Assembly (NCBI RefSeq): GCF_048771995.1 | Contig: NC_133032.1 | Span: forward strand, 29,599,501-29,663,500 | DNA length: 64,000 bases | Direction: 5' to 3' | Source: Taeniopygia guttata | Taxonomy: Eukaryota > Chordata > Aves > Passeriformes > Estrildidae | Shown here: piece after piece, positions 14,001 through 25,962 of the stretch | Layout of the letters: the number at the start of each line of letters is the position of its first letter | Numbering within the stretch: the stretch's first letter is position 1 | The notes under the pieces: generated by a model | Seen by the model: the letters and a program-made list of their open reading frames with translations, nothing else | Databases searched by the model: none | Told to the model about the DNA's origin: nothing | Translations under genes and position numbers: made by a program

Positions 14001-17000
14001 GCAGAACCATTCTCTCTGACTGGGAAGCTGCCAACCCTGTCACACTATATATTTATATTTTCTAGCTAATGTACAGAATGAGATGGCTTTCAGAATGAGT
14101 GCTCAGGAAAAAAACCCCGCTTAGTCCTTTTCTTCTTAGGAAATTGTTGACCCTTCAGGATATTGCTCTCTCATCCATAAAGGTTAAGCTATCAGTAGCT
14201 CCAGCAGGAACAAGAGAGCTTGTAATAATCTTACTTGCAAATGTGTGTAAGACCAGACCAGGCTAAGGTTAAAAGCAAAGTTTGGCTTGCCTTGGGAGTG
14301 AGGGGCATTTGTTGCATCTGATATTTGCATTGCTGTTCAACATCCCAAATATACTTAGGCTGATACTTTCCCTCACCTCTTACTCTAAAACAGCTTGTTC
14401 AAGTGCAGATGTCTACAGGAGGTGGTTGTACCCATCTAAATGAGGTTGAGTCTGGATAATGCATTATAAGACAAGCTTTCAAAGGTGCTGTAAGTCAGGC
14501 ATTCAGGTCCTCATGGGAATATGGCATCCCAGGCTCCTGACTCCATTTCCAGATACCCACAGGACTTAGAAATGAACTCACACATACACAAGCTCTTATT
14601 TGTGGGAATGTGCAAACAGAGCACCACAGGCAACCCAAAGCCATCCATATATGTTATCTGCCAGAAAAGAAGACAAGTGTTTGAGCAATGATTGAAAATA
14701 TATTTAATTAAGAACTGAGGAGACTCTAGCTGGTGTATTTGAGAAGGCAATTGCCCAGATATTTAATATAGAGTAGTAAATTTTTAGTGGTTGCAGTCTG
14801 ACTTAGTATGGGAACACTTATTCTAGTGTAACAGAATATGTCTTAGTTCAGAGTCACTTGGGCTTCAGGATCCAGACAGTTTTCTTGGGAATGGTGCTGT
14901 ACGTGCGCATGCAGACATTTCAGCACAGAAAGTGTATCTACCTCTTAGCAGTGTGGATGAGCTTCACGTTTCCCAAAAATGTACTATTCCAAATCCTGTC
15001 TTTGGTGCTATATCAAAAAATTTCCTTTTTCAGAAGTCCTTCCGCCCCAGATTCCTCAGTGTAGCAGAACTACTGCATGAGCAAGGCTTCAAGGTAGGTG
15101 GTTCCACTTAGTTAAAGCTGGAGAGTTTTCAAATCTCAGATGTCCTCAGCCTGCTACAGGAATGTTGGAGTTTCTTTGGAGGGTGTTTTCAATGTACAAC
15201 AGGGATTTTTAGCTGAGTGATCTGTGAAGTCAGCAGGTACCATCCTATTAAAAGTTTTTATATTTGTTTAATTGAGCATATGGGTCCGTTGTGAGGCCAG
15301 GAACAACCCTGGCTCTGTTATCAGCCTGCAGCTGAGATGGCAAATACACTCCCCTAGCTTCTCCAAGAAGTAAAAATGCCAATGGGATGCCATGTATGGC
15401 AGGAGACAAGGAAGGGAAGACCTTTTGTATGGAGTATATCTGTATAGTGCTGCATTTTCAGTGATACAAGCTGCAGATACACGACCTTTGTGGTGTTTGC
15501 ATCACTCTTGTAACTCCTCTGTATTATTTTGCATCCACATCTCTGTGGAAAAGCAGCACAGCCACAGAAGATTGGTGAGAGCTCTGCTTTTCAAAACTTA
15601 GCACTAGGCTAAGTTAAAAAGAAAATAAATAATTAAAAAGAAAATAAATAGTTAAAAAGAAAATAAACATGGCAGAAAAATTACAAGTGATTGAACTTAA
15701 GCCCTTCTGAAAGCCACATGGATTTAGGTTTTCCTAAGCCATTTCACTGCTTCTGGAAGTGCTACTACCATTCACTGACTATCATCCATCAGGAAATCAC
15801 AGATTACAGAAAGTTGGGAAGGTTGTTCTGTTCTCTGTGTGTCTCTCTATATGGAGAGACACCCTTTTTATGAAAAATGCTCTCCAAAATCATCTCTGAC
15901 AACAAGGCTGTGTGTTGGGTCAGGCCCACATGAGTTCAGTGAAGAGTTTTGGTGTTGTGAAGTACATAGTAAATATCCCTTTTTTTCCTGGGACAGCTTT
16001 ATGCCACAGAAGGAACCTCAGCCTGGCTCAGTGCTAATGGCATCCCAGCAAATCCTGTGGCGTGGCCATCACAGGAGAGCCAGAGTCTGAGCCTCCCTCC
16101 AGTCAGGAGGTAAGACCCACCTTGTCAAATGTGTGTTTGCAATCCAGGACAGCAAATGCAAGGGGAAAATTGCTGGTCCTGTTGAGATCAATGGTAGGGA
16201 TTTAATGGGACTTTGAATTCAAAGGTTTTGGTTTATCTGATTGTGTCTGGAGTTGCAACAGCAGAGAGGTTTCAGCTTAATGAAAATCTCATTGAACAGT
16301 CCTGTTTAGTATGGCTTAGATGTATTGCTCCATGTTATATTTTCATACAAGGATACATGAAAGCTAAATATTTAACCTTTAAATGACAGTCAGTCATGCC
16401 TTTAACTGAGGTATGACTGGCTGTCATTAAAAGGCTAAATAAACATCTCAGTTGTGCTGAGCTGTAACAAGGCTGAATATTGCTTTGCACTGCTGATTAG
16501 AACTGAAATAAATCCAAAATCCTGAATAAAGCTTAGTGCCCTAACCCCTCAACCTTTGTTTCTTGAGCAAAGACTAACTCAAATGACATTTTTCAGTGTT
16601 GTTTAGCTGCTTGCCTGTGCTATTCATTTGAGGTTTTTATTAGGAAGGACACTGTCATTCTGTCTCGTGCATTGTCTCTCCAGGCTGCTGAGGGATGGGA
16701 AAATAGATCTGGTGATTAACCTGCCCAACAGCAACACCAGGTTTGTCTATGATAATTATGTGATCCGGAGGATGGCTATTGACAGTGGCATTGCTCTGCT
16801 CACTAACTTCAAGGTACTTCCCATATTGTTCTTTCTCCTCTTAAACATAGGAGCCTGCAGAGCTTCCAAGCCCTTGTGACCATAGGTTCCAATCTGTTTG
16901 GACCCTCATTATCTCTGACAGATAATGTATCTGAAAATCATGACAACACAGTGGTTTAAATACACCTTCTTTTTGCTACTATATAAAATGACATTGCTCG

Positions 17001-18194
17001 GAGTAAAACAACAAAACCAAGCCAAATCAAACCAAACAACAACAACAAAAAAAATTCTGAAGTCCTTAGTCCTGCACTGTGCAGGTGAAATTGTTGCTGC
17101 CTCATTTTCACTTCAGAGCAAACACCTCACACAGGATTGCATGTAACATCTTTAAATTAGGCATGGGAAGCACTTTTTAGTGGAATATTATCCTGGTATG
17201 GTCCTCAAACCTTACAGCAGGATGTAGCTGTGCTTTCTTGAATGATCCTTGGGGCAGTCCAGTTCAGAAGTGCCATCCAAGTGGAATTGCTGGCTGTCCT
17301 GCTGTAGTCCCAGTTGCCAGTCATTATGGGTTTGTAGTTCCTGACAAAGCCCTTCACACACTGATGGGGAGCAGATATTAGGCCAAGCAAAGGGGGACTC
17401 CTGCTGCCAGCAGTACCTTGCCTTCCTTTGCAAGTGGCTCTGACTGTCACAAAAGAGCCTCATCTGGTTCTCATTAAGCACAGCAGCCAAACTCCCACTG
17501 ATTTGGGTGGGCACTGCCATGGAACCCAGTGACTTGAACTTGTGTCCAGCTGTTCAAAATCTTCTGCTGTGATTGGAGTGAATGGAGGGCAGGGAGAATG
17601 ACAAGCTGAGGGTTCACAGGATAATGGCCAGGCATGATTAGCAGGAATTGGGAATTGCAGATGCATCCTTTGCCTACTAGCAAAACACATTCTGACAGCC
17701 ACAACAAGGGTCCCTATCCAAAATTTATTATCACACCTGCTTGATGCCTTTCACTGAACTGTTTGGACTGTAGACTTTTAATCTCTGAGTTTGAGAGAGG
17801 AAACAACCCTGGTTCTCTTCACATTTGGGCTGTAGCAAAAACAACAGCTCTCATGGGACAGAGCTGTCTTGCAAAGGAAGCCTGGGCACATGTACATCTC
17901 TGCATCTGGACACTCAGGCTCCAGAGGGCTGGAGTCAGCTCCTGTGCCCAGCCACCTTGAAATTGGTATTGATTTGGACGAACTCAAGGGCTGCACCTGC
18001 ACCAGGAAGTTTCAGGGTGGCAGAGCAGAAGTGTGGAGCCTTCTCTGTCATGAAGCCTTTGCAATGCTCACTCCTGCTCTGCTTTGTATTGACAGGTGAC
18101 AAAGCTTTTTGCTGAAGCTCTCAAATACTCTGGAAAATTGGACTCCAGGAGTCTCTTCCACTACAGACAGATTGACAATGGAAACACTGAATAG
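803..18194 (+). CDS. CPS1: CPS1, carbamoyl-phosphate synthase 1 (mitochondrial), C-terminal nine exons
   Basis: This is the 3' part of the gene for the mitochondrial ammonia-dependent carbamoyl-phosphate synthase, first enzyme of the urea cycle, which makes carbamoyl phosphate from ammonia, bicarbonate and two ATP. Nine exons are seen: 803-910, 2058-2147, 3436-3606, 6195-6269, 9095-9193, 15034-15093, 15997-16109, 16684-16813 and 18096-18194. All have AG acceptors and GT donors and the phases close, giving about 314 residues and a TAG at 18192-18194. Exons a-d finish the second ATP-grasp domain, including the metal-binding ECN and the RASRSFPF motif. Exons e-i form the MGS-like regulatory domain that binds N-acetylglutamate in mammals. 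The frame stops right after this domain, whereas CAD would continue into dihydroorotase. The 5' exons lie left of the window. Identity rests on recognised family sequence, not on a search. Confidence 0.96.
2058..2147 (+). CDS. CPS1: CPS1 exon b (second ATP-grasp domain)
   Basis: The exon has 30 codons in phase 0, after a T-rich tract and ttaacag and before gtaaga. It encodes [19 protein letters not shown] and a few flanking residues, matching the CPS1 strand-helix segment before the metal-binding loop. Confidence 0.95.
3436..3606 (+). CDS. CPS1: CPS1 exon c (metal-binding loop of second ATP-grasp domain)
   Basis: The exon has 57 codons in phase 0. It begins [20 protein letters not shown]; the Glu and Asn of ECN are the conserved metal/ATP ligands of this fold, followed by the conserved Arg-Ser-Arg-Ser. 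It continues with [14 protein letters not shown] and ends YVGIK before gtatgg. Confidence 0.96.
5602..5631. repeat. (TAA)n-type microsatellite in a CPS1 intron
   Basis: About 30 bases of imperfect ATA/TAA triplets lie in the intron between exons c and d. Confidence 0.8.
6195..6269 (+). CDS. CPS1: CPS1 exon d
   Basis: The exon has 25 codons in phase 0, after a long pyrimidine tract ending caccag and before gtatct. It encodes [20 protein letters not shown] and a short tail, the conserved end of the second synthetase half just before the regulatory domain. Confidence 0.95.
7995..8039. repeat. T45 homopolymer in a CPS1 intron
   Basis: An uninterrupted run of 45 T lies in the 2.8-kb intron between exons d and e. 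It may be the tail of a retroposed sequence on the minus strand, but no body of such an element is recognised beside it. Confidence 0.9.
9095..9193 (+). CDS. CPS1: CPS1 exon e (start of MGS-like domain)
   Basis: The exon has 33 codons in phase 0, between ctgcag and gtgagt. It encodes [20 protein letters not shown] and continues to GILIGIQ, the first strand and helix of the methylglyoxal-synthase-like regulatory domain. Confidence 0.95.
10089..10682 (-). mobile_element. Probable retroviral LTR, antisense within CPS1 intron e-f
   Basis: Read on the minus strand, about 594 bases begin TGTTAG and end GCCACA, the TG...CA form of an LTR. Near the 3' end are two copies of CCAGAATAAA, containing AATAAA poly(A) hexamers, followed by a short U5-like stretch. 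Three bases past the proposed end is TGGTGGCAGACTGATG, which resembles a tRNA-Leu-type primer binding site such as ERVL elements use, but only loosely. No gag or pol frame was found on the internal side and no target-site duplication was identified. Both ends are inferred from the termini alone. It could instead be another type of old repeat. Confidence 0.45.
15034..15093 (+). CDS. CPS1: CPS1 exon f (MGS-like domain)
   Basis: This short exon of 20 codons in phase 0 lies between tttttcag and gtaggt. It encodes [20 protein letters not shown], closely matching the CPS1 family. It was placed from its splice sites and from the continuity of the two flanking exons. Confidence 0.95.
15613..15669. 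repeat. Three tandem copies of a 19-bp A-rich unit
   Basis: TTAAAAAGAAAATAAATA-type units start at 15614, 15633 and 15652, with a period of 19. They lie in the 903-bp intron between CPS1 exons f and g. Confidence 0.85.
15997..16109 (+). CDS. CPS1: CPS1 exon g (N-acetylglutamate pocket, first half)
   Basis: The exon has 113 nt and ends two bases into a codon (AG|G, Arg). It encodes [17 protein letters not shown] and then PVAWPSQ. The two Thr of ATEGTS and the Trp of VAWP correspond to N-acetylglutamate-contacting residues known in human CPS1 (about Thr1391, Thr1394 and Trp1410). Residue numbers are from knowledge of the human enzyme. Confidence 0.95.
16684..16813 (+). CDS. CPS1: CPS1 exon h (N-acetylglutamate pocket, second half)
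   Basis: The exon has 130 nt, starting one base into the shared Arg codon. It encodes [20 protein letters not shown] and then VYDNYVIRR, ending LLTNFK. The Asn residues of NLPN and of DNY match the activator-binding Asn positions of human CPS1 (about 1437, 1440 and 1449). Confidence 0.95.
18096..18194 (+). CDS. CPS1: CPS1 terminal exon i
   Basis: The exon has 32 codons plus a TAG stop, after a gacag acceptor. It encodes [20 protein letters not shown] and [12 protein letters not shown]. The TKLFAEA and LFHYRQ blocks are the CPS1 C-terminal signature; the last eight residues are the least conserved part in the family. Confidence 0.95.
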   Translation: MTKLFAEALKYSGKLDSRSLFHYRQIDNGNTE

Positions 18195-18449
18195 AACTCT
18201 CTCCAGCCTGCAGTCTTACTGCTTCTGGTGCCTCAGAAGAGAGCAGATTTCAGATCATCCACCTCACCATCTTTCCATGTATTTTGCTTTTGTTTGGTCT
18301 TTTTCAGCCTTCAGATTTGATGGGAGAAAAAGGCTGCATGTGTGTGTCCTAGAATTGCTTCCAAGTTCTGCTCAGTCCTTCAGGCTATTATCATTACTAT
18401 TTTTTACATTCTCATTCAATACTGTGAATTCAGGTGTCTCTCCCTGTAT

Positions 18450-18455
18450 AATAAA
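18450..18455 (+). terminator. Candidate CPS1 poly(A) signal
   Basis: A canonical AATAAA lies 256 bases after the CPS1 stop. A second possible hexamer, ATTAAA, is at 18554-18559. Either would give a short 3' UTR; which is used cannot be told from the sequence. Confidence 0.55.
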
Positions 18456-18559
18456 GACTCTTTCTCAGCCTTGCTTCTGCCTTCAAAATGGGAGAACTCC
18501 CCAAAGACTTCCCACATGTTGCTGTCCAACACTTTTGTGCCTTGATTGTGGGCATTAAA

Positions 18560-21500
18560 ATCAAATGCTTTGAAAATGAAGTGAAAGTGTTGCAGTGCTT
18601 TACCCCCTCCTAGTTAAATGATCCTTTCATTTCCATTCCATGTTCTCTACTGCTTTTTCAGCTCTGGCAGCACCTCCAGCTGCTGTCTGTGGAGTAGATC
18701 CCCACTGTAACATGTGGGATGTGTTATCCTTGGCTGTCTGCATGACAGAAGACCTCCTATTTGAAGCTGTCACCACTGCAAATAGTGTCCTTAGGGCGGT
18801 GTGGATGAGATGAGCACACCAGGGCTGCTTCCTGTGTGTGCTCCCAAGTTCCCTTGAGTCCCAAGAAGCTTTGAGTGTGGAGAGAGAATCAGGGTGAGGA
18901 GGTTTTCTGTTTGTTTTTTTCTCTTTTTAATTAATGCTGAAACAAATCAGGAAGGATAGAAAGTCTGATGAGAGCTGTTACTGATGTTAGCAAAGGTATG
19001 AGCAGAGTCTGTGATACCTTTAGTTACTCAGGGACACTCTGAACCCTAGGTGTCAACTGCCAAGACCAATTTTTTGGGCCAGACTTTATTTCTAGTTGCC
19101 GTCCCAAGTGCTCTTTTCATGATATTTCTTCAGTACTATATTTTGTGATGAGCACAACCCTGATGTGCACAGGGAGAGCTTTGCACTTGTAGAGTAGAAA
19201 TGTTATTAGAAAAACTCACAACAACAGCAGCCCCCAAACCAACCAAAACTCCAGGAGAGCCCAAAGGCATCAATTGTTCACCCTTTCAGTTGTGAAATGA
19301 GTGACTAATGGTGGTTAATGAAGCAGCACTCTAAAGGCAACCTGCACATATTTTTTCAGTGGCAAAAATCCCATTAACAGCTGGTGTCATCTCACATCCA
19401 CCCACCCTGATTTCACCTCTAGTAGAGAAAAAAGCAATATCTTAAAACACCTGTATTCTCTTGTTCTTCTTCTTTTATTTTGTCACTCACCTTAGGAGTT
19501 GAAAATGAAATAAATGCCTGGATTGAACAGCTACTCATTCTTAAATTCTGCATGGCCAGGATTCTGCCCTTCTTTTTTTAAGCCTTCTTTACCTGTGAAA
19601 TACAAATGAGGGGACAGAGGATGGAGCAGTGGGCTAACAAATATTGGAGAGATGGGAACTTTTATAAAGGGGCTGCCAGTTCTGGTAAAATAGGAAAACT
19701 TTGCTATTAATTCAACTTTGTAAACCAGTGTTCCTGTGCCAGTTAGCTGGCAGTGTGGGTGTGTCTATGTGTACTTGTACATACATTCCTGTTGCTGCAG
19801 CAGCTGCAGGTACTTTATCCACAGCTTCTTTGGTGGCCATACAGCTGGAGTGGAATCCTGTAGAAAAACACACCAGGGCTGAACACACTCTGAGTACTCT
19901 GTAATTATGCAGTAATGTTAATATTTTGCTGCTGGTGCTAAACACTGCACTTTCTCCCACCTCTGTACACACACCATCCCCTCTGCTGCCTTTGCTCCAT
20001 CTCCTTTTGGTGTCTCCTCCCCTCCCTCCCCGTTGCTTTGACTGATGCAAGATGAAACTCCAACTTCTGTCATGGTCAGAAGGAGTCAAGAAATCATCCT
20101 CAAGACTACTTCAGGCCGACAGGGATGCTTGGCTGAATTTTTTTCTTGCTATGCCTTTTTTTTTTTAAATTTTTTTTTTTTTGTGCAGACACTATAGGAA
20201 AAGATTTTTAAGTATCTACAGCTGTTGGGATCAATGGAGAGCTAAAAAAAAGTTACAATTAGTATCCTTTGTACCAAGCTCATCTCTGCTCTCAACGGAT
20301 TCTCTCTTACAAATGTCTTTTTCTTATTAATCTTGGGGAGGTTGACAATGACAGATGAAAGAGGAGGCTGTTCAGAGTTAAGAAATATCCTAATCTACAA
20401 GCACTCAAATAATTTTACTCTTTTTTACTATCTTAAAAGAGAGCTGATAAAAGAGATTCATGAAGGTATAAGAGACAGTACAAAGCGCAACTTTTGAGAT
20501 AAGCACAAGAAATGGTGACAAGAGCCGTGATGAAATATAAAGGGAACTAATTTTTAGGAACAGTGGGTTGTTTTTTTCTCAGTAAGTCAGTCTGCTGAGC
20601 AGACTTTGGAGGGTGGCTCTCCAAGTGTGCTGAATGATAGGAAGGTCTGGAGGCTTGATTTCCCAGGAGACACTGTTGAATATTGAAGTCAGGCTCTTTC
20701 TCCAGTTGATCACCTTCCTGGCTTTACTCTTCTGAAGTTAGCACCCTTTAAATCACTTGGGGATTGCTCAGGCAGCCCCTGCACAGGTTAATAGCAAGGC
20801 TGGGATAGTTTAGCTTGGTGAAAGCAAAAAAGACTGAAAGAGATTAGACAATTTAACAATACCACTTTCTGCTTTCCTGATAGAGTCTTAAAACACAGCA
20901 AGATGGAGGTGTATTCTTTATATAAATAAAAGAAAAAAACTTCTGAAAAACTTTAGGAAACCTCTTTGCTCTGAGGCCATTTAAAACAGTCTAAGTCAGG
21001 TTTGTGACAGTCGTAGGAAGCAACCAAGTAGAAATGACTCCATGATCTAAAAGAGCTCTTGGCAGAGAGCAGAGAAATGAATCTTGCTTGACTTGGAGGT
21101 TGCTAGATTCCCTGGTCTGGATGTTGCCACCAGCCTTTAAGGCACCTTCTTTTCCTTCCCCTACATACCATGCATATTTTGCACTCTTAAGGTTTAAAAG
21201 TCTATTTGTGCTTGCATCAGAGGCATCTAGGAGTCTGTCTGGGAGCTCAGCACCTCTGTATCTTTGTAATAAAGGGATCTATAAAAGTAGGGAAGGACTG
21301 GAAGTTGTCACAGCACTAAGACCCACAGCTGCAGCGTGTGCTGTGCCGAGCCTTGATGCACACACCCGCTGCCTGTGTCCCAGGCTGAGCCAACAAACAC
21401 CAGCTCATGCCAGGAGGGTGGGCTCATGCCACAACCCACATGAGGTGGTAAATGAGAATTTACCTCTGTCTCCTTCTGCTCACAGTGTTTCTAACACCAA

Positions 21501-24500
21501 GCCACAGTCAGAGCAGCCTGAGCCCGGGGAAGCTCCCGTCTCACGGTGCTGCTGCCATCTCTGCCTGGCCAGGAGTCAAGCATATGAACACTACTGCATG
21601 AGCCATCTGCAGGAGATGGAAATCTGCTCTGCTACAACACTCACCTGCCAAACCCTTCCCAAACCCTCTGTTTTTCTTCCTTCTGCATCTCAGCGTCTAC
21701 CAGTGCATAATGTAATTTATAAGAAATAATCTAGTTATGCTGTAACATTTGTTTCACCTTTACATTGAAGAGAATTTAAATATGAACCTTTTGATGTGGC
21801 ATAATTAAATTGAGAACATTTTGTCATTATCTTGGAAGGCTCAACTCTCACTCATCCTCATAATTAAAATATACTGAATTCTGCAGGCTGATAGTACCAC
21901 TTGAGATAAACCCTTTTAATTTAGGGAAGTTTGTAATGATGAAACTGAAAGACAAAAGCATTTGTTGCAAATCATGCTCAAGCTTTATGATAATGAACTT
22001 TCGGGAAACAATGAATAATTGCTAGGGAGTAATGCTATTGCTTTGGGATTACCATAATCTTGGATGAATGCTCTGGATTGTCTAAAACAATATCCAAGGG
22101 TGGCAAGTGCAGCTGTTTTGCAAGGAGCTGCAAGGAGTGCCAAGGGTTTGTAGTTCTGTCAGAATTCATCCTTCCAGGGAATGTTTCCTGTTATTAAAGG
22201 CCAGTTTTTTTACTTGTATACCGTGAAGTTTCTTATGGATATGGGATTTTGGTAGTCTCTGTGGAGTTGCTTGCACTAGTGCAATGCCAGCATAATGTTG
22301 CTGTGCTGATTTTACACTGCTTTTAGCCTCTGGGGTAAATGATCACCCAAGATATTCATATGGAGAATCAGGTGCCTTTTCAGGAAAAATATTTGCTCTT
22401 CTAGCTCTAGATAATCTTGTTCTTTTTTCTGACTTCCTGAGCATTGCTAAATGCTGCCAAGCTCTTCTCCTTCAAGATCTCTTCTACTAATGAGACCTCA
22501 TTCTAGCTTAAAGTGTCCCTCTGCTATTCACTGCCTTTGAGAGGCATTACAATCCACCCCCTTCTGACAGAAGCGCTGGAAACAACTCTTAGAAAAGTGG
22601 GTTATGTTCTGACTAAGCGTCACGGGGCATGGGTTGAAGTGTTTGCTGCCTGTCAGGATTCATGGGAGACCAAATGGTGGAGGTGAAGTGGTCAAAATGT
22701 GACCTTTGCTGAGGGTCAGATCTGAGCCTTTAGCCAAATTTTGAATTCATTGATGTGGCCAGCTGAAAGGACATAAATAGTGTGTTCTTACTGCCAGCAG
22801 GGCTGACTTCTTAGTATATCCTGAAACAGGCATTGAGATTTTTTTAGTGCTTTTCCTAGAGCTATAAAGATGCCAGTATTTATCTGGTTTGCAGCTTGGC
22901 TCATTTGAATCCCCAAGCACCTGGTGCCTCAGGAGCAGTGGTGCATGAGGAGCGTCCCTGTGCAGTTTTTACACAGAAAACAAAACATGGCTGTGAGCTT
23001 AGCAGGGTAAACAAAGAAGTCCTGCCATGGTGCTGAGGTGTTATCCTAGACATCAGTGACACACAGGGTTGTAATGCCATTCAGCATGTGAAACAGAGAA
23101 AAAGCAGACCCTGAGGACACTTGGGCGTGAGCCCCAAAGGGCACAGAGTGTCTACAGGGACTGACATTAAAGTCATTGGGGAAATTCTAAATTTTTGAGC
23201 TTTTGTTTCTAGTAAAGTCTTTTCAGTAACTCCTTATAGACGGGATTGTCTCACACCCTGTTAGATTTTGAAGGGGTTGGAAGCTATTTCAGGTGCAAGA
23301 GCAGTTGTGCTCTGTAGCTGGTTGGGAGAGAAACAGATGAGCAGGACATCAAAATGAGAAACACCAGGGATGGTCCTTCTCCACCTTCATGCTGTCCTCA
23401 TGTGAGACAGGCTGCTAGGATGGAGGAGAGTAGGTAGTTCTCTGTTTGAAATTGCAGCAGCACTTGGTGCAGGAAGAAAGTGGATGTGAGCCACAGCCAC
23501 ACTGGCACAGAGCAGGAGTCACCCCAGCTTATGCTGTGGTCTGGGCTACACCACTGGTACTCCTCACCTGAACAGCATGTAAATGGTTGCATGGTAAAAC
23601 AAACACTTGCAATTTCCATTCTTACCCCCAAGAATGTACCTGAATTGAAGCTGGAGACATCCAGCTGTTCTGAGCTGCAAACACCCCTAAACAGATAATA
23701 GAGATCTGAGACCTCAGCAGAGAGGAGAATGCCAATTATATAAAAAGCATTTTGAGGAGTTCCTTGAAGATTGTTTTTCTGTCTTGTGGGATCTCAACTT
23801 AGCACAATAACTCTGGTTTATATATTAATGTAAGCCTAGGCATCCTTAACTGAAAGCTGATTTTTTAAAAAATTAACTGCGGGAAAACCAGCCTCAACAA
23901 ATTCTGCTCCCTATCTGCCATCAAGAAAAGCCTATTAAGAATAATTGTTGGGTTTTTAGTTTTCAAAGAACCCATAATTAAATTCTATTGTCTGGTAAGT
24001 GATTAGAATTAATTGCTTTCACAATAGCTCTGGTGCTCATTATCTACTTTAAATTGGGAGTGGCTTTTCAGCAGAATTCCTTCATTTACCACAATTCCTT
24101 TCTGTTACATTCCTCGCCAGAGAAAATCCATCACAAAGGCTGTTTCCTTTGAGAAATCACTGAAAACTGACAGGTGTTGATTTAATGTATCGTCTTCAGC
24201 AGATCAGGATTAACTCAACAGAAGGGCTTCTCCCAGTGTTGAAACAGAAATGTGAGGCTAGAGAAAGCCACTTCCACCCTGGTTAGATTTTCAAACCCAT
24301 GTATTAATGGGCAGTACTGTATATTATTTTTTTAAAATGATTTTCTGGTGCCAATCTGAGAACTCATCCTGTGTAGAGGGGAGGAGATATTACATATTTA
24401 CCCCATCAATAATGGGAGTTGTCTGTAGCTGCTGTTATGCTGGCTGAAGACCCTTTTCTCACCCATTTGCTTGGGTTGAGTTTGACCATGCAGTTATTTT

Positions 24501-25962
24501 AGCTGTGACTTATATTAAGCTTGATTTGGAAGCGCTGCCTTGGTGCTTGGAATTCTTACAGGCTTCTTAAAGAGCCAAAGTACACCTTCCTGGAGACCAG
24601 CCACACCTCATTCTCTGTCCATCCCTTGCCAGTGGCATCTCCCCAGCAAAGCTCCTGATCTCTAGACCTGCAGTATCATACCTCCCTTTAACAACCGTGT
24701 TCTCCAAGGGCCTTTCTGGAGTTTCCAAGAGCTGCAGGCTGAGAACTGTGCCCAGCAGCAGTGCCCCTGGGGCTCAGCTGAGGAGTAGGGCTCCTTGCCT
24801 CATGTTTTTTTATGGGTCATTCTCTGAAACAAATCCTTCAGCCTTTCTATGCCATGCACAGTGTTTGGCTTTTCATCTCTGATATTAACCCAGAGCAATG
24901 GGCAGCAGCATAAAATCCACTTATGCAGAGAACCTAATCCAAATCCTGCATTTCCACTCATGTGTGGCTGTCCACTGCTGAGAGGATGACTTAGAGGGTG
25001 CCCGAGTCCTTCAAGGGCACTGCCTAAAGCATCTGGTGAATGGGGTTGCATAACTACTGTATAAAATAGAAAACTATGGTACTAAATACAGTGTGACTTC
25101 ACTCTTAGGCTGTATTTTTAGATTGTTAGAGTGCTCCAGAGGATGTATTTATAATGAGATGTTTTCTCTCAATGCAGGATGCTGCTCTTAGAGAAAAAAA
25201 TCCTATACAATTTTCACATACTTGTCATTATATAAATTATATAGAGTATATTAGGCCCTTTGTTATGCACTGTGAAAGTTCAGCTGACAAAAACTTCCTC
25301 CTTCTGAATTCTGATGACTTCTGGAACTGAATGGATTTAATTGAATTATCTATCCCACAGAAAGTTATCACTGTCAATTCAGTTCCAGGACATAGCAGAA
25401 GGTAGGAGTGATTTTCCCTGTAGAAATGGAAGAATTAAAATATAAGGGAGTGTAGTCACAGATGACTTACGTGGACAGCTTCCAGTCCAGATTAATTACT
25501 TCACATATGTGAAATTATTAATATAATGGGTTTCATTAATGAATGCCCTCAGTTGCTCAGTCCAGTCTGTAATAGGCGCTTGGGGAAGGAAGAGCCTTGG
25601 GAAGACCAAGGTTTTGCTTTGTGGTGAATCTAGAAAGCTTCACTATGTTAGAAACCATAGCTACAGCATTCTGCAATAAGCAGCACCACATATCACTGCG
25701 ATCCGGGCTGGAGAGTGACAGCCTGGAGCTCCTCCTCAAGGATGTGTTACCCCCTCTGCAGGGCAACCTTCAGGGGAAGCTGGGCACCAGCCTGGCCCAT
25801 CTAACCAAAACAGCTGCCCAGCACTTTTCTCATGTGCTCCCAAGCACAGGGACTGCTTTATACTGTAAGGAAGGATTATTTCTTTTTGTTAGGGATGTAA
25901 ATTGTGCCACTAGTAGTGATTCACCTTCCCTGGGCTAAGAACTGTTGGCAGTGTCATGTAGG
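18560..25962. other. Intergenic DNA downstream of CPS1, no supported gene
   Basis: This AT-rich stretch contains no exon, RNA gene or repeat family that I recognise. It includes a mixed T/A homopolymer at about 20157-20182 and an open frame of 202 codons from the ATG at 21121 (stop at 21727-21729) with no family resemblance. Some blocks, for example around 21870-22030 and 23860-24120, are AT-rich with homeodomain-type TAATTA/ATTAAT cores and might be conserved noncoding DNA; this is only a guess. Confidence 0.5.

Noticed and set aside
803..18194. CAD rather than CPS1
   Set aside because: CAD shares the synthetase half but continues after the MGS-like domain. Here the frame stops directly after FHYRQ and a short tail, and the residues match CPS1.
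25597..25938. 113-codon plus-strand frame just before the minisatellite
   Set aside because: It reads protein-like in parts, but there are no splice signals, family match or codon evidence to support it.
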